Source of the DNA: Sulfurovum sp. XGS-02
GTDB taxonomy: Bacteria > Campylobacterota > Campylobacteria > Campylobacterales > Sulfurovaceae
Length of the DNA stretch: 64,000 nucleotides
Direction: 5' to 3'
Assembly (NCBI RefSeq): GCF_023213175.1
Contig: NZ_CP093312.1
Span: 1,922,001 to 1,986,000 of the forward strand
This document shows positions 28,051 through 37,041 of the stretch, one piece after another. Each line of letters opens with the position of its first letter. The first letter of the stretch is position 1. The notes under the pieces were generated by a model, which saw nothing but the letters and a program-made list of their open reading frames with translations, had not been told where the DNA came from and searched no databases. A program made the translations under genes and the position numbers.

Positions 28051-29111
28051 TATTTGTTATCCTCTGCGAATTTCTCTACCTCTTGTACAAAGCGCTCAAC
28101 CAACTCTTCCTCAGGGAGTCTTGCCACCACTTCCCCTTTGAGCATCACCAGGCCTGAACCTTTTCCATACGCTATGGCAACATCTGCATGTTTGGCTTCA
28201 CCGATGGCATTGACCACACAGCCCATCACGGAAACATCCATAGGTGTTTTGATGTGTGCCGTTCGTCTTTCCACTTCTGCTACAGCGGTGACTAAATCAG
28301 CCTCTATACGCCCGCAGGTAGGACAGGAGATAATGTTCAGCCCCTCTTTCATACGCCCGCTGTCTTTGAGTATGGCTTTACCGACTTTGATCTCCTCTTC
28401 AAGCTCGCCTGTGATGGAAACCCTCATCGTGTCCCCGATACCATCAAGCAACAATGCCCCCAGACCTATAGCAGACTTGATAGTCGCGTGAAACACCGTT
28501 CCTGCCTCTGTCACACCCAAGTGAAAAGGGTACTCATTTCTGGGACGCAACATTCTGTAGGCATCCACGGTTCTGTCCACATCCGAAGCTTTCAGTGACA
28601 CTTTGATGTCTGTAAATCCCAGATCTTCCAAAAACTTGATGTTGTACTCTGCAGAGGCAACCATACCCTCTGCAGTTGCTCCATATTTCAGGTCAAACTC
28701 TTTTTCAAGAGAACCTGCATTTACCCCTATGCGTATAGGCAGGTTTCTATCCTGGCAGGCTTTGACTATCTCTTTGATACGTGATTTTTCACCGATGTTA
28801 CCAGGATTCAGACGGATACAATCCACCCATTTTGCTGCTTCCAGTGCAAGCTTATAGTTAAAATGAATATCGGCGATAAGCGGCAAAGAGATCTGCTCTT
28901 TAATGGCTTTTAGCGCCAAAGCATCCTGCATCTCAGGCACAGCCACACGCACCATGTCCGCCCCGGCAAAATGCAGACGGTTGATCTGCTCTACCGTAGC
29001 AGCCACATTATGGGTATCGCTGTACGTCATAGACTGTACGGAGATAGGCGCATCACCGCCTACAGCCACATCACCGACATAAATTTTTTTTGTTTTAACT
29101 CTTTCTTTCAC
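28050..29111 (-). CDS. ispG: 4-hydroxy-3-methylbut-2-en-1-yl diphosphate synthase
   Basis: IspG (GcpE) reduces methylerythritol cyclodiphosphate to HMBPP in the MEP isoprenoid pathway with a [4Fe-4S] cluster. The cluster cysteines are in ISCPTCGR and [11 protein letters not shown]. The N-terminal barrel has [20 protein letters not shown] and [15 protein letters not shown] at 29111 after AAGGCAAAGT matches the usual family start; a TTG at 29147 gives 12 extra residues without a clear ribosome site. dnaB follows with a 1-base overlap. Confidence 0.95.
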   Translation of the reverse strand: MKERVKTKKIYVGDVAVGGDAPISVQSMTYSDTHNVAATVEQINRLHFAGADMVRVAVPEMQDALALKAIKEQISLPLIADIHFNYKLALEAAKWVDCIRLNPGNIGEKSRIKEIVKACQDRNLPIRIGVNAGSLEKEFDLKYGATAEGMVASAEYNIKFLEDLGFTDIKVSLKASDVDRTVDAYRMLRPRNEYPFHLGVTEAGTVFHATIKSAIGLGALLLDGIGDTMRVSITGELEEEIKVGKAILKDSGRMKEGLNIISCPTCGRIEADLVTAVAEVERRTAHIKTPMDVSVMGCVVNAIGEAKHADVAIAYGKGSGLVMLKGEVVARLPEEELVERFVQEVEKFAEDNK

Positions 29112-29164
29112 ACTTTGCCTTTTGAATAATTCTCTTATTTTACCCAAACAACCTACAACGGATA

Positions 29165-31012
29165 TTAAGCGAAATCAACAGGGTCGAAATCTATCTCTAT
29201 CTCTCTACAATCTACACTGTATAGAGCCTTGAGCAGAGGGACTCTACTCTTGGCTCTCAGTAATATATGAAACCTGAATTTATTGGCTATTTTCTCTATA
29301 GGTGCTTTCCCGTGCCCGACTATCTCTACCTCTTCAAATGCTTTAAGTTTGGTCACGGTATCCAGTGTGATCTTGCTTGCTTTACTTTCATCTTTATGCG
29401 CAATAAGTATGCGTGCCAGTGAGGCAAAAGGCGGATACTCCGCCATCTCCAAAAACGCCAGCTCATCTTTGATAAAAAGTTCATAATCCGCCAGATAGGT
29501 TTGAAAAAATTCCGGATCACCGGTCTGTACGATGATCTGGGCTGCTTTTGCCCGTCCGCTTCGTCCTGCAATTTGAAAGAGCAGGGAGATCGCTCTTTCT
29601 CGTGCACGATAATCTGCCAGTCCCAAGATGTAGTCAAGCCCCATAATGATACTCAGGGTGATATTTGCATAGTCATGGCCTTTACTCAGCATCTGTGTAC
29701 CCAAAAGCAGTTGACTCTCGCCGCTCTCAAAACGTTTCAACGCCTCTTTAAGTTTTTTAGCCGTGGTGATACTGTCCTTATCAAACTGCTCTATCTGTAA
29801 CCCTTCCACAGCATCAGAGATCACTTCTATGGCTTCTACAGTTCCCATACGTTCACTTTTAAGTGGCATATGACCACAGTGGATACAGGTATCCCGTATA
29901 GGTTCCGTATAGTTGCAGTAGTGGCATTTTAAATGTCTATGTTTTCTGTGCAGTGCCATGCCTACAGAACAGAAAGGGCACAGATGTGTCTTTCCACAAC
30001 TCTCACAATAGAGGTACTTGAAGTTCCCTCGTGTAGGGAGAAACAACAGTGACTGCTCACCCGCCTTATAGTGTGTATCAATCGCATCCAACATCGTTTG
30101 ATTGATTCTGTCGCCAGAGATGAACTTGTATTTTTTTTCTGTTTGAACATAGGGTCTGTCGAGCTTGACCACAACATATTTATAGTAGGAACTCATAGAG
30201 GGTGTCGCAGAGGCCAGTACCACTTTTGCACCCAGTTTACTCCCCATCAGTACAGCCACATCGCGTGCATGGTAACGGGGTCTGGTCATCGACTTGTAGC
30301 TGTCATCATGCTCTTCATCTACAATGATGAGCCCAAGATTGGACAATGGGACAAAAAGCGCAGAGCGTGCTCCCGCCACTATGCGTATCTCTCCTGTTTC
30401 TATGCCTTTGAGAATAGACTCTTTTTTCTTCTTGGTCAACTTCGAATGCCACATCGCCACACTCTCGCCAAAATGGATCTTGAGACGTTTTTCCATTTGA
30501 GGGGTCAGTGAGATCTCGGGCATCAGAAAGATAACACTTTTCCCCTCTTCCAGCATCTTTGCCATCAGTGAAATGAAGATCTCTGTTTTCCCTGAACCTG
30601 TGACACCAAAAAGGAGGGCTTTGTCTTTTTTAAGAAGCTGATCATATGCTTTTTTTTGTATTGCACTTAACTTCGGAAGCATATCTTTTTCTATGCTCTT
30701 CGAAGATAATTCTGTGGAGGAAGAAAGTTTAAATGGGATAAAGAGAGAGATAGCCTCCCCAAAAGAGGAAAAATAATACTCAGAGATAAATTTCGCTATC
30801 TCAATTTGTTCCTTACTATAAGTCTTATCTAAAACAGACGCTACCTCTGCTGTTTCAAACTCAGGTTTTTCTACCTCTTCTACGACAACAGCATCTTTGA
30901 ATGTATTTTTCAAAGGTACAGCAATAACTGTACCTAGAGATAAGTGACCTTTGGATGCATACGTCAAACTTGGAGCGCTTGAACGAAGGAGTAGAATTCT
31001 GTAGTAGTACAA
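29165..31012 (-). CDS. priA: Primosomal protein N' (replication restart helicase PriA)
   Basis: A 615-residue superfamily 2 helicase that reloads the replisome at stalled forks. It has Walker [11 protein letters not shown] near residue 140, a [10 protein letters not shown] box, and an inserted zinc region with eight cysteines ([13 protein letters not shown], then [18 protein letters not shown]). The N-terminal DNA-binding domain is short, as in other Campylobacterota. The start looks like TTG (31012), three bases after the stop of the upstream pilin-like gene, without its own ribosome site; translational coupling is likely. Confidence 0.93.
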   Translation of the reverse strand: MYYYRILLLRSSAPSLTYASKGHLSLGTVIAVPLKNTFKDAVVVEEVEKPEFETAEVASVLDKTYSKEQIEIAKFISEYYFSSFGEAISLFIPFKLSSSTELSSKSIEKDMLPKLSAIQKKAYDQLLKKDKALLFGVTGSGKTEIFISLMAKMLEEGKSVIFLMPEISLTPQMEKRLKIHFGESVAMWHSKLTKKKKESILKGIETGEIRIVAGARSALFVPLSNLGLIIVDEEHDDSYKSMTRPRYHARDVAVLMGSKLGAKVVLASATPSMSSYYKYVVVKLDRPYVQTEKKYKFISGDRINQTMLDAIDTHYKAGEQSLLFLPTRGNFKYLYCESCGKTHLCPFCSVGMALHRKHRHLKCHYCNYTEPIRDTCIHCGHMPLKSERMGTVEAIEVISDAVEGLQIEQFDKDSITTAKKLKEALKRFESGESQLLLGTQMLSKGHDYANITLSIIMGLDYILGLADYRARERAISLLFQIAGRSGRAKAAQIIVQTGDPEFFQTYLADYELFIKDELAFLEMAEYPPFASLARILIAHKDESKASKITLDTVTKLKAFEEVEIVGHGKAPIEKIANKFRFHILLRAKSRVPLLKALYSVDCREIEIDFDPVDFA

Positions 31013-31015
31013 GTT

Positions 31016-31483
31016 TTATTGTGTAAGTAGTTTACAATTGTCACTGTTTGGTAACTTACAGCTAAATCTACTACTACTAAGATTGAAATCAACACCACCA
31101 CTTACAGGTAGCTTATAAGTATATGTGACATTATCAGCAGTATACCAACATCCTTGAGCCGTATTATCTTTACATGATTGAAGAGGAAATTCCAGAACAG
31201 GGCTGTTTGTATCTCCATTGATTCCATCAAATATAGGTTTATCATAGCCCGCATTACTACTTAAACTCGTAATAGGAGTAAATACCCCTCTTAAAATACG
31301 TTTTTGCCTTTCAGCGGCAACAGCACTTCTTACAGATCCTACTGTAGCCTTGGCTTTTGCAATTTCTGCATCCCCTCTAGTAGCTGCAAATTTCGGTATT
31401 GCGATAGCAGAGAGAATACCGATGACCACTATCACAAATATAAGCTCTATCATAGTAAATGCTTTTTGATGTTTATGAAACAT
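31016..31483 (-). CDS. Type IV pilin-like / pseudopilin protein
   Basis: A 155-residue protein with a class III prepilin signal. A short basic leader MFHKHQKA is followed by FTMIELIFVIVVIGILSAIA, with Glu at position +5 and Ala rather than Gly at -1. The C-terminal domain has four cysteines that could form disulfides. It is the last of four tandem pilin-like genes and is translated just ahead of priA. It differs from the other three in its C-terminal part. The role could be a minor pilin for transformation or secretion. The assembly ATPase and the prepilin peptidase are not in the window. Confidence 0.82.
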   Translation of the reverse strand: MFHKHQKAFTMIELIFVIVVIGILSAIAIPKFAATRGDAEIAKAKATVGSVRSAVAAERQKRILRGVFTPITSLSSNAGYDKPIFDGINGDTNSPVLEFPLQSCKDNTAQGCWYTADNVTYTYKLPVSGGVDFNLSSSRFSCKLPNSDNCKLLTQ

Positions 31484-31520
31484 AGTTAATCCCTTCCTTT
31501 TTATTTATTATATCATAATC

Positions 31521-32006
31521 TCACTCCAAACTATAAGTTCTTGTCCCACCAGCTGTACTTATAGTATGTAGTTTTCGTATAAGTTTGGATGCTGTAACTG
31601 CTGCAGGTGCGGTAGCAGTACCTACATCAGTTACCGTTAAGTTATAATCAGCTCCACTCAGAGTTCCCTTTACAAGAACAATATCTTCACCGTTACACAT
31701 ATAAGTAATTCCATCTGAAACCGAAGACCCCTGAGAACTAGTGACCCCATCTCCATCTACTACCCCTACTCGAAGATTTGTTATCTTCTCTATCGGTTTT
31801 ACAGAAAATGCACGATAACCATCAAATGCATAGTGATGACTAATTTCAGAAATAAGTTGCTGTACTTCTTGGGTACATTTTACCGCTGCTGCATCATCTC
31901 TGCTCTCAGCTAATCTAGGTATAGCAACTACTGCTAGTATACCAACTACTACCATTACAAGAATCAACTCTATCTGTGTAAATGCTTTACGCTGATTACT
32001 GTTCAT
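31521..32006 (-). CDS. Type IV pilin-like protein
   Basis: A 161-residue prepilin-like protein. The leader MNSNQRKA is followed by FTQIELILVMVVVGILAVVA, again with Ala at -1. The start at 32006 is set by the ribosome site GAGGGG 5 bases upstream; an in-frame ATG lies 24 bases further up. The C-terminal part shares spaced motifs with the next two genes: one Cys soon after the helix (KCTQEVQQLISEIS) and a second in YMCNGEDIV, then a SGADYNLTV strand. These mark it as a tandem paralogue. Confidence 0.82.
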   Translation of the reverse strand: MNSNQRKAFTQIELILVMVVVGILAVVAIPRLAESRDDAAAVKCTQEVQQLISEISHHYAFDGYRAFSVKPIEKITNLRVGVVDGDGVTSSQGSSVSDGITYMCNGEDIVLVKGTLSGADYNLTVTDVGTATAPAAVTASKLIRKLHTISTAGGTRTYSLE

Positions 32007-32085
32007 ATTAGCCCCTCTACTATATACCACATATTTTATGATAACATTTTATTATTAAAAAGTAAAAGTAAGATATATTCTTAGA

Positions 32086-32547
32086 TTAAAGCCCAAATAT
32101 TTTTTGAGAGTTGCCTCCAAGGATATTTTCAGTAACCTGATCCACTACCATTTTGGATACAGGATTTGTTCCTGCAATTACAGCAACAGTCAAATTATAT
32201 TCTGCACCAGCATTTTCCCCCACCATGCTCACAACATCTTCATTACCACACACATAGATAATGCCTCTGATATCTACTAGCGTATCTTCTTTGATGCCTT
32301 TTGAATCATCTGCAGAGTATATACGTATGTTTGTCATATCTGATACCGTTGTAGACTTAAAAGTTGCATTTCCAAGTTTTGCATATGTAGATCCAATTTC
32401 AGAAAGAAGCTGTCCCACTTCATGCACACAGACTGATGCTTCTGCATCATTTCTACTGGCCGCTAATTTTGGCATGGCCACCGCTGCCAAAATTCCGATA
32501 ATAACAATTACAAATATCAGTTCGATCATTGTGAATCCACGTTTCAT
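32086..32547 (-). CDS. Type IV pilin-like protein
   Basis: A 153-residue prepilin-like protein with the standard cleavage site MKRG/FTMIELIFVIVIIGIL. After the helix come CVHEVGQLLSEIG, a DMTNIRIYS strand, YVCGNEDVV and AGAEYNLTV, shared with the genes on both sides. The two conserved cysteines probably form one disulfide that closes the C-terminal loop. A ribosome site AAGGACAAT precedes the ATG. Confidence 0.82.
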   Translation of the reverse strand: MKRGFTMIELIFVIVIIGILAAVAMPKLAASRNDAEASVCVHEVGQLLSEIGSTYAKLGNATFKSTTVSDMTNIRIYSADDSKGIKEDTLVDIRGIIYVCGNEDVVSMVGENAGAEYNLTVAVIAGTNPVSKMVVDQVTENILGGNSQKIFGL

Positions 32548-32720
32548 CTATTGTCCTTTATCCACTAAATGATGTAACGTCACATCACATCTATACAAGT
32601 AAGTATAGCATTAAAATACCAAATATTATATGTTAATAAGGGATAATAAATTATGAAGGTTATCTATAAATATAGATGTATTCATATCCACCATGTAGGC
32701 AGGAATGAAGAGTTGACTAA

Positions 32721-32749
32721 CACTATGAAAGAAATCTTCTTTCATAGTG
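32721..32749. terminator. Perfect 13-bp hairpin between two pilin-like genes
   Basis: CACTATGAAAGAA (32721-32733) and its exact complement (32737-32749) surround a 3-base loop. It lies 23 bases past the stop of the 32772-33257 gene. A 16-base palindrome AACTATAATTATAGTT (32764-32779) covers that gene's stop codon. No T-tract follows on the minus strand, so it may stabilise or end the upstream transcript rather than be a classic terminator. Confidence 0.5.
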
Positions 32750-32771
32750 CAGTGCATAGAAGAAACTATAA

Positions 32772-33257
32772 TTATAGTTCGTATTGTTTAGGTGAAGTCC
32801 CACCGATATTTTCTAAGACACCTTCTACAGCTTTTACAGCAGCTGGAGAAGTAGGAACAGCAGCAGGAGTAGCAACTGATAAGTTGAAATCTCCACCGCC
32901 AATTTCGGCAGTGATAATCATTACATCTTCACCACCACATACATAAGTAATAGTGTCTCCATCTGCAGCTAACTTAGTAGTTCCAGCATCACTAACCCCG
33001 TTATCTGTAGCACCAGCTGCTACTTTAATATTGGTCATATCTTCAATATTTGTAAGGACAAAGTCTGCATAACCTTGTTTTGTATACTGTGCCGATATTT
33101 CCTGTACCAATTGACCAGCCTCATGTATACACGTTGATGCTTGTGCATCATCTCTTGTTGCTGCTAGTTTAGGTATCGCTACCGCTGCCAAAATCCCGAT
33201 AATTACAATTACAAAGATCAATTCGATCATTGTGAATCCGCGTCTCATGTTAGTCAT
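32772..33257 (-). CDS. Type IV pilin-like protein
   Basis: A 161-residue prepilin-like protein and the first gene of the tandem set. The leader MTNMRRG is followed by FTMIELIFVIVIIGILAAVA. The ribosome site CAGGAG sits 6 bases before the ATG at 33257, so the short leader with two Met is right. It carries the same set of motifs as its neighbours: CIHEAGQLVQEIS, DMTNIKVA, YVCGGEDVM and GGDFNLSV. It is closest to the 32086-32547 protein. Confidence 0.82.
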   Translation of the reverse strand: MTNMRRGFTMIELIFVIVIIGILAAVAIPKLAATRDDAQASTCIHEAGQLVQEISAQYTKQGYADFVLTNIEDMTNIKVAAGATDNGVSDAGTTKLAADGDTITYVCGGEDVMIITAEIGGGDFNLSVATPAAVPTSPAAVKAVEGVLENIGGTSPKQYEL

Positions 33258-33469
33258 GATTAACTCCTGAAAAAAATTTATAGTACCAATTCAATAACTG
33301 GCCTACCCGATTCTACACTTATAAAACTTTAAGATAGCTAAATAATAATACCTTATAAAGCAAGCTATACAAATATTATTATAAAAAACTATAGTAATTT
33401 TATCTTTTACAAGTATAATACCTATTAACACTTCGTTCAAACCATAATTTTTATCAAAAGGAAAATCTT

Positions 33470-34471
33470 ATGAAATATCATGAAAAATGGTCATCATTTA
33501 GAATTACTCTTTTACTCTATGCTATCGTTTTGATTATCCCCTTGACTTTTTATTTCATATATACGTCATTTGATACTATGGACAAAGATACAAAAATTAT
33601 ACGTCAAGTTGGATGGCTGGATGGCAGTATAAGAAGTTTTGCAATGAATGCTCCCGATCACAATCATCAGCAGATGGTCAAAGATATTGACGAAACAGTG
33701 CAAAATATATCTACTTGGGTCATACAGAACAATAACTCAAAGTTTTACTTAGGGGCACAAACACTCTCTCAAGATCTTTTAGCTGTAACAACCTGTTGGA
33801 ATACCTATAAACAGAAATTATCAACCTATAACACAAATACAGCCATCGAAAAACCTCATTTAACTTGTCTTGATTCTGTCAAAAACTTAACGCTTATTAT
33901 GGAAAACATGGTGTATTTGAAACAAAAAGATTTTATAAATATGTTTTACTGGAATCTTGCTGTTTTGATGGTAATCACATTACTGATCATCTACTTTGTA
34001 AGAGCATATATCCGTCAACAGATGAAAAAGCATGCCATACATGACCATGAAACCAAGCTATTTAACAAAACATATTTCTGTGCAGAACTGAAAAGCTCTT
34101 GTGCAAGAGCTATGCGTAATAAGACTCCTCTCTCTGTGCTTTCTATTTCGATCGATGATTTTGGAGAAGAGAGTAAGCACTATAGTCAAAAAATACAAAC
34201 ATACCTACTTAAAACTTTTGGAGGGCTCATCATTTCTTTGGTCAGAGAAAGTGATGTGGCATGCCGATATAACGAAAACCACTTTTTTATACTTTTACCA
34301 GAGACATCAGAAGAAAATGCATTGGTCTTGGAGAAACGTATAAGTGAAGCACTTGAGAAACGTGATTTTGGTGTGATACCGGAACTAAACTTCAGATTTG
34401 CTACAAGCCATCTTAATTACAAAGAGACAGCTGAAGCATTTATAGAGCGTATTGAAACGCTGTTAAAATAA
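33470..34471 (+). CDS. Membrane protein with degenerate GGDEF domain
   Basis: A 333-residue protein with membrane segments at about residues 10-32 and 163-183 around a helical periplasmic domain, then a cytoplasmic GGDEF-fold domain. The fold is recognisable from DHETKLFNKTYFCAEL and VACRYNENHFFILLPETSEE. The catalytic GGDEF signature is replaced by NENHF, and the metal-binding Asp in the first strand region is present as SIDDFG. The domain is therefore unlikely to make c-di-GMP and may bind a nucleotide or act in signalling by contact. A TATAAT at 33414-33419 and the ribosome site AAAGGAAAA support the start. It is divergent from the pilin-like genes. Confidence 0.75.
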   Translation: MKYHEKWSSFRITLLLYAIVLIIPLTFYFIYTSFDTMDKDTKIIRQVGWLDGSIRSFAMNAPDHNHQQMVKDIDETVQNISTWVIQNNNSKFYLGAQTLSQDLLAVTTCWNTYKQKLSTYNTNTAIEKPHLTCLDSVKNLTLIMENMVYLKQKDFINMFYWNLAVLMVITLLIIYFVRAYIRQQMKKHAIHDHETKLFNKTYFCAELKSSCARAMRNKTPLSVLSISIDDFGEESKHYSQKIQTYLLKTFGGLIISLVRESDVACRYNENHFFILLPETSEENALVLEKRISEALEKRDFGVIPELNFRFATSHLNYKETAEAFIERIETLLK

Positions 34472-34487
34472 ATGAAGGGATGTTTTT

Positions 34488-34709
34488 TTACAGACCATCC
34501 AGGGTTTCAATAAGCAGTTCGATCTCATCTTCATAAGAGGTAGCCTGTTTGGCTAAACGCAGGTAGGCCTTAAGCAACTTATCGGGCTTGTTGTCTTGAT
34601 ATAAATTTACGCCTGCTGCCTCTAAGTCTTTGTTTACAAAGTCTGCAAAAGCATCTTCAAGTTTGATCTCATAACGATTTCCTGAAACGGTGAGTGCTAC
34701 GTTCTTCAT
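34488..34709 (-). CDS. Conserved-type hypothetical protein, 73 residues
   Basis: A small acidic protein beginning MKNVALTVSGNRYEIKLEDAFADFV, read from an ATG with a strong ribosome site (AAAGGGGTACC). It ends in an amphipathic acidic helix. The start weakly recalls the beta-hairpin of ZapA-type division proteins, but I do not assign that. It follows a coiled-coil protein gene after 18 bases, so the two may form a pair. Confidence 0.62.
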   Translation of the reverse strand: MKNVALTVSGNRYEIKLEDAFADFVNKDLEAAGVNLYQDNKPDKLLKAYLRLAKQATSYEDEIELLIETLDGL

Positions 34710-34727
34710 GGTACCCCTTTAATATAC

Positions 34728-34946
34728 TTATGCTAAGAGTGCTTCAACCTGTGCAATGATCTTTTCTATCTCTGCATCTTTCTCTTCAAGTTCTGTTTTG
34801 AGAGATGCTATTTGTGCCTCTTGTGCAGTTTGAGACCCAGAGACATTTGCCAATTCCGCTTTAAGTTGAGCATTTTCACTTTTCAGTGCTTCATGGTCTG
34901 CTCTCCACTGTTCTATCTTCTCTTGTAATTTTTGCAGTGCTGCCAT
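34728..34946 (-). CDS. Short coiled-coil protein
   Basis: A 72-residue protein that is almost entirely heptad-patterned coiled coil (LQKLQEKIEQWRADHEALKS, then ENAQLKAELANVSGSQ, and ASLKTELEEKDAEIEKIIAQ). The ATG at 34946 has the ribosome site GGAG at 6 bases; an ATG at 34958 overlaps that site and is less likely. Size and pattern resemble ZapB, the division-ring coiled-coil protein, but such low-complexity likeness is weak evidence. It is divergent from uvrB. Confidence 0.62.
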   Translation of the reverse strand: MAALQKLQEKIEQWRADHEALKSENAQLKAELANVSGSQTAQEAQIASLKTELEEKDAEIEKIIAQVEALLA

Positions 34947-35020
34947 TTTATTCTCCATAATTTCTTTGTGTTATAATAGCAAAAATTTAAAAAGAAACAA
35001 CATAAAAACAAAGGTTTATT

Positions 35021-36994
35021 TTGCCAAATTTCACGGTATCAAGTCCATACCAGCCAGCCGGTGACCAGCCCCAGGCCATAGATGCACTTTCTCGCTCTAT
35101 AGAAGCAGGAAACCAATACCAAACCCTGCTCGGTGTTACGGGTTCAGGTAAAACCTATACGATGGCAAAGATCATAGAGAAAACAAAAAAACCCACTCTC
35201 ATCATGACACACAACAAAACACTCGCAGCACAGCTCTACTCAGAGTTTAAAAGCTTCTTTCCAAACAACCATGTTGAGTACTTTATCTCTTACTATGATT
35301 ATTATCAGCCTGAAGCCTATCTGCCACGACAAGACCTCTTTATAGAAAAAGACTCTTCCATCAACCAGGAGTTGGAACGTCTGCGTCTGAGTACGACTGC
35401 GAACCTGCTTTCACATGATGATGTCATTGTCATCGCTTCTGTCTCTGCTAATTATGGATTGGGAAGTCCGGATGATTACCGTTCCATTGTACAGAAACTT
35501 TGTGTGGGAGATGAGTACAACCAGAAGGCCCTGCTCCTTCGGCTGGTAGATATGGGGTACAAACGCAATGATGAATTTTTTGACAGAGGTGATTTTCGAG
35601 TGACTGGCGAAGTGATAGATATTTACCCTGCCTACTCTGAAGAGTTTGCCGTGCGTATAGAGTTCTTTGGTGATGAGATAGAAGCCATCTATGAGTTTAA
35701 TTCACTCACCGGAGAAAAAGAAGAAGGTATCAAAGAGGTCACCATCTACTCAGCCAATCAGTTCATTGTCTCCAAAGAGAAACTTGCCCGTGCGGTCAAG
35801 AGCATAGAAGAGGAGCTTGCAGAGAGGCTTGAGTACTTTCAAAAAGAGGACCGTATGATAGAGTACAACCGTCTCAAACAGCGTACGGAGTTTGATCTTG
35901 AAATGCTGGAAGGCACAGGGATGTGCAAAGGAATCGAAAATTACTCTCGCCATCTTACAGGGAAAAAAGCGGGGGAGACCCCTTACACTATGATGGACTA
36001 CTTTGAAGCGATGCACGATGATTATCTTGTCATTGTAGATGAGTCGCATGTCTCCCTGCCACAGTTCAGAGGGATGTATGCAGGGGACAGGAGCCGCAAA
36101 GAGGTACTGGTTGACCATGGTTTTAGACTCCCCTCTGCCCTGGACAACCGTCCGTTGATGTTTGACGAGTATATCCACAAAGCGCCTCACTTTCTCTTCG
36201 TTTCTGCCACCCCTGCTCCGCTTGAACTTGAACTCTCCTCCGCAGTAGCCGAACAGGTCGTGCGGCCTACAGGACTGCTTGACCCTGAGATAGAGGTGAT
36301 TGACAGTACCTACCAGGTGGAAAACCTGCACGACAGGATGAAACCCGTCATTGCACGTGGAGAACGTGTACTTGTAACAGTGTTGACAAAAAAGATGGCA
36401 GAAGAGTTGACAACCTATTACAATGATCTTGGACTGAAAGCCCGCCATATGCATTCGGATATGGATGCGATAGAACGTAACCAGACCATACGCTCCTTAC
36501 GTTTGGGTGAGTTTGATATCCTGGTAGGGATCAACCTGCTTAGAGAAGGGCTTGACATTCCTGAAGTCAGTCTGGTGGCTATTTTGGATGCAGACAAAGA
36601 GGGTTTTCTGCGTTCACAGACCTCTCTTATACAAACCGCAGGAAGGGCTGCAAGAAATGCCAATGGGCAGGTACTTATGTATGCGAAAAAGATCACGGAC
36701 TCCATGCGGTTCACCATCGATACCACACAAGCAAGACGAGAAAAACAGATCGATTACAATAAAGCACATGGTATTACCCCTCAAACCACACTCAGAGTCC
36801 TTGACACAGACCTTAAAGTGGAAGATTCAGGAGAACTCTACAATAAACAGAGTAAGCTGGATAAAATGCCAAAAGCAGAACGTCAACAAATGGTCAAAGA
36901 ACTCAAGGCAAAAATGCTTGCCGCAGCAAAAAATCTGGACTTTGAAGAGGCTGCAAGGCTGCGTGATCAGATAGCAAAAATTAAAAAATTGTAG
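35021..36994 (+). CDS. uvrB: Excinuclease ABC subunit B
   Basis: UvrB loads onto damaged DNA with UvrA and positions UvrC for incision. The 657-residue protein has Walker [11 protein letters not shown] near residue 40, the beta-hairpin [22 protein letters not shown], and helicase motifs [10 protein letters not shown] and [11 protein letters not shown]-terminal UVR domain ends [14 protein letters not shown]. The start is TTG at 35021 after AAAGG; a TATAAT at 34972-34977 serves as the -10. Confidence 0.97.
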   Translation: MPNFTVSSPYQPAGDQPQAIDALSRSIEAGNQYQTLLGVTGSGKTYTMAKIIEKTKKPTLIMTHNKTLAAQLYSEFKSFFPNNHVEYFISYYDYYQPEAYLPRQDLFIEKDSSINQELERLRLSTTANLLSHDDVIVIASVSANYGLGSPDDYRSIVQKLCVGDEYNQKALLLRLVDMGYKRNDEFFDRGDFRVTGEVIDIYPAYSEEFAVRIEFFGDEIEAIYEFNSLTGEKEEGIKEVTIYSANQFIVSKEKLARAVKSIEEELAERLEYFQKEDRMIEYNRLKQRTEFDLEMLEGTGMCKGIENYSRHLTGKKAGETPYTMMDYFEAMHDDYLVIVDESHVSLPQFRGMYAGDRSRKEVLVDHGFRLPSALDNRPLMFDEYIHKAPHFLFVSATPAPLELELSSAVAEQVVRPTGLLDPEIEVIDSTYQVENLHDRMKPVIARGERVLVTVLTKKMAEELTTYYNDLGLKARHMHSDMDAIERNQTIRSLRLGEFDILVGINLLREGLDIPEVSLVAILDADKEGFLRSQTSLIQTAGRAARNANGQVLMYAKKITDSMRFTIDTTQARREKQIDYNKAHGITPQTTLRVLDTDLKVEDSGELYNKQSKLDKMPKAERQQMVKELKAKMLAAAKNLDFEEAARLRDQIAKIKKL

Positions 36995-37041
36995 GTTTTT
37001 GCTATAATACGCGTAAAATACACTATTATATAGGCAAATGC

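Noticed and set aside
31016-33257. Type IV pilus or secretion operon
   Set aside because: Only pilin-like subunits are present; no ATPase, platform protein, secretin or prepilin peptidase is in the window.
35750-36454. Long open frame opposite uvrB
   Set aside because: It lies wholly within uvrB and shows no recognisable motif.
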